Below, piece after piece: positions 59,727-64,000 of a DNA stretch of 64,000 nt. This DNA is from Trichomonas vaginalis G3 (taxonomy: Eukaryota; Parabasalia; Trichomonadida; Trichomonadidae). The notes beneath the pieces are model-generated. The model saw only the letters and a list, made by a program, of their open reading frames with translations. It searched no databases and was not told the DNA's origin. The DNA lies in NCBI RefSeq assembly GCF_026262505.1, contig NC_067206.1, forward strand, positions 26,799,896 to 26,863,895. Reading direction: 5' to 3'. The translations under genes and the position numbers were made by a program. Position 1 is the stretch's first letter. Each line of letters starts with the position of its first letter.

Positions 59727-60958
59727 ATGTACAGAATAGATGTTTCAGATTTTTATGACTTCCAAGCGTTCAGAAATATGTGTCCATTTAGAGACTATAA
59801 CAAAGCAGTCGAGAATTTGAAACGTTTAGTCATTTATGTTGACTCTGCCCCAGAATGTTATGTCATGAAAGAATGGGATGTTGTCTTTAACAAACCAAGA
59901 GCAACCATAGTTTCAGAACAAGAATGTAGACAGAAACTTAAGAAAATAAAAGTCGTACAAGTTGGTATGAAGATGTTAGATGCTTGGGATATCTTATTGT
60001 CAAAGTTAGAAGATTTTTCAGTTCGTGGTATAAAGTTCTATACACCATCTCCAAACTTCTATTCTATCTTCACTGGATATAAATACGAACAAGTAGAATG
60101 GAAAGAAAATGTTATAGAAGCTTGGTTAGACCATGTCAAAGAAATTATATGCAATGGAAACGAAAGAGTCTATGAGTATATCTTATGTTGGTTTGCAAAC
60201 ATCTTACAACATCCAAGTGCTAAAAATGAAACTGCTCTCATTATAATTGGAAAACAAGGAACGGTAAGAACACTTTCTTTACAGATATCTTATGCAAACT
60301 GTTAGAGGGCTATTCGAACCCTAATATGACAAACTTAGAAAACATCTGCGGTAAATTTAACTCTTCAATAGAGAATATGAAACTTATAGTATGTAACGAA
60401 CTTCAAAGTATAGATACAACAAAGGTTTTAAACTCAGATGCTTTGAAGAGTCTTATAACAGACAAAGTTGGAGTTGTTGAAAGAAAATATAAAGACCAAA
60501 GAGTTTGTGAAAATGTTGCAAATTTCATCATGGTTTCAAACAACGTTCCGATGAAGTTAGAAAGTTCTGACAGAAGATATGTAGTTGTCAGAACGTCAGA
60601 AGCTCATATGCAAGATACAGAATATTTTGACGACTTAGCAGAAACTTTGACATCTGACTTTTACAACCACTTGTTCTCATATTTCATGACATTAGATATT
60701 TCTAAGTTCAATCCAAGACAAATTCCACATACCGAAGAGAGACAAACATTGTTAGAAGCAAACAAGAGTGTTTATGAACTGTTCATAGATGAAACTGACT
60801 TTGAGTGTTTAGATGAAAGGTCATTGTACGATTCATATAAACAGTATTGTCAAGAGTATGGTTATATGGCAGCTTCTAAACGTACATTCTTGGCAAATGT
60901 CAAAAATCTTTTAGATGTTCAGAACGGCGTATATACAAAGAAAAATTTTTATGAGTAA
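59727..60958 (+). pseudogene. D5-like SF3 helicase (Maverick B)
   Basis: Counterpart of copy A 41520-42753 with the same SF3 text (IIIGKQGT, MKLIVCNE, FIMVSNN). Its C-terminal part, a winged-helix-like end (DERSLYDSYKQYCQEYGYMA), is readable here. Broken, about one break. Confidence 0.75.
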
Positions 60959-60994
60959 ATTTTAAAAAAAATATTTTTTTATCCGATAGAAAAG

Positions 60995-61414
60995 ATGGCA
61001 AAATTCATCTCAGTAAACAAGTACATGACAGAAGTCAAAGAAGAACTAGACCCATTCGCATATTTGAATGTTTACTTCTACCATTTTGAAAAGTCTACAT
61101 TTGACAAAGTTTGGAACATTGCACCGGTTAAGTTTGCTATTGTGACTAAAAATGGTGCGAAATTTGAAGACTTAGACATTGACGGTATGTTGACAGTCAA
61201 AGAAAATTTTGACAGAAAGTTCTCAAAACTCGAAGAAGGCAAAGCATACAAACTTGTTATACCTTATGAACCAAAGAAAGCAGACGACTATGAATATTAT
61301 GAGTCTAAGATAGTTGAAGTTCAAGGTAAATTGGGTAAAAAGATTTTAGAGTCTAAACCAGTGTTTACTCCTAAAGAGGAAGAGAACATTGACATTGACC
61401 CAGAAATGTTCTAA
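60995..61414 (+). CDS. conserved 139-residue Maverick protein (Maverick B)
   Basis: Whole frame from MAKFISVNKYMTEVKEELDP to an acidic end (EEENIDIDPEMF). Beta strands alternate with charged loops (VKFAIVTKNGAKFEDLDIDG, GKAYKLVIPYEPKK, KIVEVQGKLGKKI). Position between helicase and packaging genes suggests a replication or DNA-binding role, without proof. The leader TTTTTTATCCGATAGAAAAG precedes the ATG. Confidence 0.6.
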   Translation: MAKFISVNKYMTEVKEELDPFAYLNVYFYHFEKSTFDKVWNIAPVKFAIVTKNGAKFEDLDIDGMLTVKENFDRKFSKLEEGKAYKLVIPYEPKKADDYEYYESKIVEVQGKLGKKILESKPVFTPKEEENIDIDPEMF

Positions 61415-61431
61415 AAATAAAATTTTATTTT

Positions 61432-61890
61432 TACATGTCAAATTTCTTTTTCTCTGGAACTGGCTCTGGTTCTTTCTTCTCTTCTTCTACTTTCTTTTCT
61501 TTCTTCTCTCTCTTCTTCTTCTTCTCTGGTGGAGTTATGTCAAATTTCTCTGAACCATATTTCTGTAAAAGTTCTTTGTCCTTTAATAGCTCTTCTATTC
61601 TGTTTCCTATTTCATCTTCAAGAACAGCGCATGTGTCTTCTTTGCATTCTAAGAACTTTTGTTGGACTTCATCTTTCCAATCGGCGTCATCTCTGTCAAC
61701 AAGTCTGTCATTGACAAATTTTAAGACTGCTCTTTGTAATGTTTTATGGTTCTTGTCATATTCCCAGAAACAGAACTTTAGAACAAATTCACCTTTCTTG
61801 TTTTACACTATGTAAGATTTTATGGTCGACAGATGTTTTGCTGTCAAAAAGTTTGTCTCGAATATAGATAGCGAAATCGCTAGACATTTT
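61432..61890 (-). pseudogene. small protein with Lys/Glu-rich tail (Maverick B)
   Basis: Counterpart of copy A 40601-41051, ending in the same Lys/Glu/Pro-rich tail. Divergent from the packaging ATPase as in A. Broken, about one or two breaks. Confidence 0.5.
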
Positions 61891-61923
61891 CTAAAAGATA
61901 AAAATTTTAATTTTTCTAAAAAT

Positions 61924-62799
61924 ATGTTAGAAAAAAAGTTTGCTGACATTGACAAGAAATTTGAGAATGTTTTAAAACAAGAACAAGAGGAAGTTAGAAA
62001 ATGCTCAGATAAAACCCATACATGACAAGTTCTTATTTGCTCAGAATGGTATAACAGGTCTAACGCACCACCTGGGTCGGGTAAGACTTTCACTTATCTT
62101 AAAATGGCTGCACAACAACAAGAACTAGATGAGAAGAACCCATTCTATGAGTTAGTTGTTATTTGTAGTACTTCTGTGGTCAATTCGATCAAACCGTAAA
62201 TTCGTTCAAAGATATTATAAAGAAGTCTAAGTTAGTATGTATAAAAGACTCTGAGTGTTAGATTGGATAAAGAAGTACCAAAGAAGAGTTTTGAAGTAAA
62301 TGCTATAAATGAGTATGTCAATTCGAAGTTTAAAGACCCAAATGAGGAAATGCAGAGAATATTAGAGAAGAAACACTTCAGAAACAAACAGAAAGAGATA
62401 GAATACATTTCGAAGAAATTGCAATCGTACGATTGGAAGACTTTACCCTCATAGATGTCTTCTTATCTTAGATGACTTTGCTTCTCATCCTTTGTTAAAG
62501 AACAGAGAACAAGACATGTGTCGAATTCTTAAGAAGCTCAGACACTTTAACATTTCAGTTGTCATTTGTGTACAGACAGCAAAGAGTTTTAAGTAAGGAT
62601 GTTAAAAGAATACTTACTGACATTATATACTTTTCCCTGGATTGTCCGAAGACGATTTCATGGAACTTATGAAAGAGTCCATGGCAGGTAAGTTTGACAG
62701 ACATGAACTATGGGAGAAGTACAAAGTCATACAAGACCCTCATACTTCTTTCAGAATTCATATCTACGCGAACAAAGTTCAAATTGTAAAAAGTCAATA
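61924..62799 (+). pseudogene. A32-like packaging ATPase (Maverick B)
   Basis: Counterpart of copy A 39694-40564, from MLEKKFADIDKKFENVL to IVKSQ. Walker A (PPGSGKTFTYLKM) and Walker B regions are recognisable. Broken, several breaks. Similarity to copy A stops a few bases after the stop codon. Confidence 0.75.
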
Positions 62800-62854
62800 A
62801 AAATAAAGAGTTTTGGCGACCCCGAAAGAAGTCAGTCTAGAGAAATTTCACTGT

Positions 62855-62934
62855 TTTTGTTGCTGAATTCAATAAAAATATATTTTAGGTGAAGAGGTGA
62901 GATTTCACCTCTTTTTTCACCTGTTTTTTCACCT
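62855..62934. repeat. conserved box plus nested hairpin, first copy in Maverick B
   Basis: Box TTTTGTTGCTGAATTCAATA and on to 62887. Then outer arm AGGTGAA (62887-62893), inner stem GAGGTGA / TCACCTC (62894-62900, 62905-62911) and outer partner TTCACCT (62916-62922), repeated at about 62928. Same architecture as 38711-38789, different stem sequence. Confidence 0.8.
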
Positions 62935-63033
62935 CAGTTATTTTATAAGCGTTTCACATGGTAAACGTTATTTTTTAAATTTTGTGAAAACTCAACGGTT
63001 TGACACAAGCCCTAAAAATTATTTTACTCAGAA

Positions 63034-63119
63034 TTTTGTTGCTGAATTCAATAAAAATATATTTTAGGTGAAGAGGTGAGATTTCACCTGTTTTTTCACC
63101 TCTTTTTTCACCTGTTATT
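63034..63119. repeat. conserved box plus nested hairpin, second copy in Maverick B
   Basis: Repeats the unit of 62855-62934 about 180 bases further on, with the same box and the AGGTGAAGAGGTGAGATTTC start of the hairpin. The following TTATTTTATAAGCGTTT text is also shared. The two form an imperfect tandem duplication of about 180 bp. Confidence 0.8.
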
Positions 63120-63986
63120 TTATAAGCGTTTTACATGAATTGTATGATGTATATTTGAAATCCTAAACAGTTTTGTGGCTTCGATTTCCTCTGTCAGTAC
63201 ATCGAATGTTTTAACAATGCCGAAAGTTTCTTTATATTTCTTCTTGACATCTGAAAGAAGGAAATCGTCAGCTGTTGGATAGTTTTTGTTCAGAAATGCT
63301 AACATGTCCATTTTATCTTCTGCTGGTTTCTCTGCTTCTTTCTTTAAGTCAGCATAGTCGTTTCGCATTCTTTCTATCTCTTTGACTGAGTAGTTATATT
63401 TCCTCATTGCTGCTTTACATTTTGAACATTGTGGGTTCATTTTTGCGTTATATTCTGAAACCTTACCTGCTAAAACAACTAAGGCGTCAATTGCTCTCTT
63501 CATCTCGAACATAGCGGGTCTTATTTGTTCGTTCCATACCTTACCCCTACTATCTTTATCTCTTATTTCCCATACACATTTTGCAACTAATGAAACAAAG
63601 TTGTCGTAGGTCTTAAATTCTTCGGATTTGTAAAGGTCAGAGATGTTCTTATATACCATGTCGCAGTCTTTGTCCATGACTTTGTGGTTGCAATGAAATC
63701 CAAGAAACTCATAGTTAACCTTTCGTATGAACTTCTTTATTTCTACTGAGTCAGTCAGTCCGACTTCTATTTCATCGAATTCTGGAATAGTGAGTTTTTG
63801 TTGTTGGATTTCAGGAAGTTTAGGTAAATGGTCAATAATATCCTGCATTTCATAAAGATACTGTTCATTTGTTTCATCTTTCGCACTACAGTCTAAATTA
63901 CTTGTTAAAAGTTCTTGCTTTATCTTCTGGATTTTTGTTTCGAAAGTATATGAAGAAGGAATGAAGCTTTTCATCTCTACTAACAT
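63120..63986 (-). CDS. 288-residue protein of unknown function (Maverick B cargo)
   Basis: The helical, charged protein has a Cys pair CSKCKAAMRKYN near residue 190, a coiled stretch (YSVKEIERMRNDYADLKKEA), and a C-terminal alpha part (FLNKNYPTADDFLLSDVKKK, TFDVLTEEIEATKLF). A single CxxC could be half of a metal site, with CNHKVMDKDCD near residue 100 as the other half. No family recognised. The frame looks whole, starting at the ATG at 63986 close to the window end. It occupies the place where copy A has a KilA-N gene, so it is variable cargo, perhaps for host or virus conflict (inference). Confidence 0.55.
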   Translation of the reverse strand: MLVEMKSFIPSSYTFETKIQKIKQELLTSNLDCSAKDETNEQYLYEMQDIIDHLPKLPEIQQQKLTIPEFDEIEVGLTDSVEIKKFIRKVNYEFLGFHCNHKVMDKDCDMVYKNISDLYKSEEFKTYDNFVSLVAKCVWEIRDKDSRGKVWNEQIRPAMFEMKRAIDALVVLAGKVSEYNAKMNPQCSKCKAAMRKYNYSVKEIERMRNDYADLKKEAEKPAEDKMDMLAFLNKNYPTADDFLLSDVKKKYKETFGIVKTFDVLTEEIEATKLFRISNIHHTIHVKRL

Positions 63987-64000
63987 TGAAGTTGGGTTCA

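Larger units (their letters stand above)
55444..64000. mobile_element. Maverick/Polinton copy B, opposite orientation, partial
   Basis: From the gap to the window end the order mirrors copy A on the other strand: large protein, major capsid, two small conserved proteins, penton-like, helicase, 139-residue protein, Lys/Glu-tail gene, packaging ATPase, then different cargo. Neither terminus is visible. Encoded proteins are nearly identical to those of copy A where both are readable. The two therefore amplified recently from a common source. Broken, about ten breaks. Confidence 0.9.

Overview
The window looks like a parabasalid (trichomonad) chromosome. The DNA is AT-rich. The host genes have no introns I can see, start a few bases downstream of short AT-rich motifs and lie close together. 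Trichomonad hallmarks include a glycine-rich surface protein, an axonemal dynein light chain from a flagellated cell, paralogous alpha-solenoid proteins, ankyrin debris and two Maverick/Polinton copies. I cannot fix the species from sequence alone; Trichomonas vaginalis or a relative such as Tritrichomonas is the best guess.

Layout. 1-25 kb is ordinary host DNA. It holds a PA14-like surface protein piece, a glycine-rich surface gene without a start codon, a type I membrane surface protein, a putative ciliary protein, a small broken gene, a longin-type protein with a tail anchor but no SNARE motif, an ankyrin-repeat fossil, a Tvp23-like Golgi protein, two ARM/HEAT-like proteins, an axonemal dynein p28-type light chain, FAD synthase, a class I histone deacetylase and a 1360-residue alpha-solenoid protein. 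At 25316-26366 lies a 1.05-kb non-autonomous DNA transposon with 16-bp terminal inverted repeats and a 9-bp target duplication, as in Mutator-like elements.

26404-51524 is a 25.1-kb Maverick/Polinton (copy A), complete end to end, with inverted repeats and the 6-bp target duplication TGATCT. Its left part carries a D12-type adenine methylase, small proteins, a tail-fibre-like remnant, a decayed integrase and a shortened protein-primed DNA polymerase B. The middle (34.8-38.7 kb) is richer in GC and holds unrecognised small genes, an HNH-tailed coiled-coil protein and an iteron-like palindrome array. The right part is the virion and replication block: KilA-N cassette, packaging ATPase, D5-type helicase, penton-like and major capsid proteins and a 1.1-kb-residue class large protein. 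The capsid gene looks whole; the integrase, fibre, polymerase and helicase are broken, so the element is a fossil.

51531-55343 is host-like DNA with no convincing gene, followed by a 100-N gap. From 55444 to the window end a second Maverick (copy B) runs in the opposite orientation. It is very similar to copy A over its virion block and broken in about ten places. The two copies diverge exactly beyond the packaging ATPase. There, a conserved box plus a nested hairpin (once in A, twice in B) precedes different cargo genes: a KilA-N protein in A and a 288-residue unknown protein in B. This junction, the palindrome array and the hairpin-bearing termini are the most unusual structures seen.
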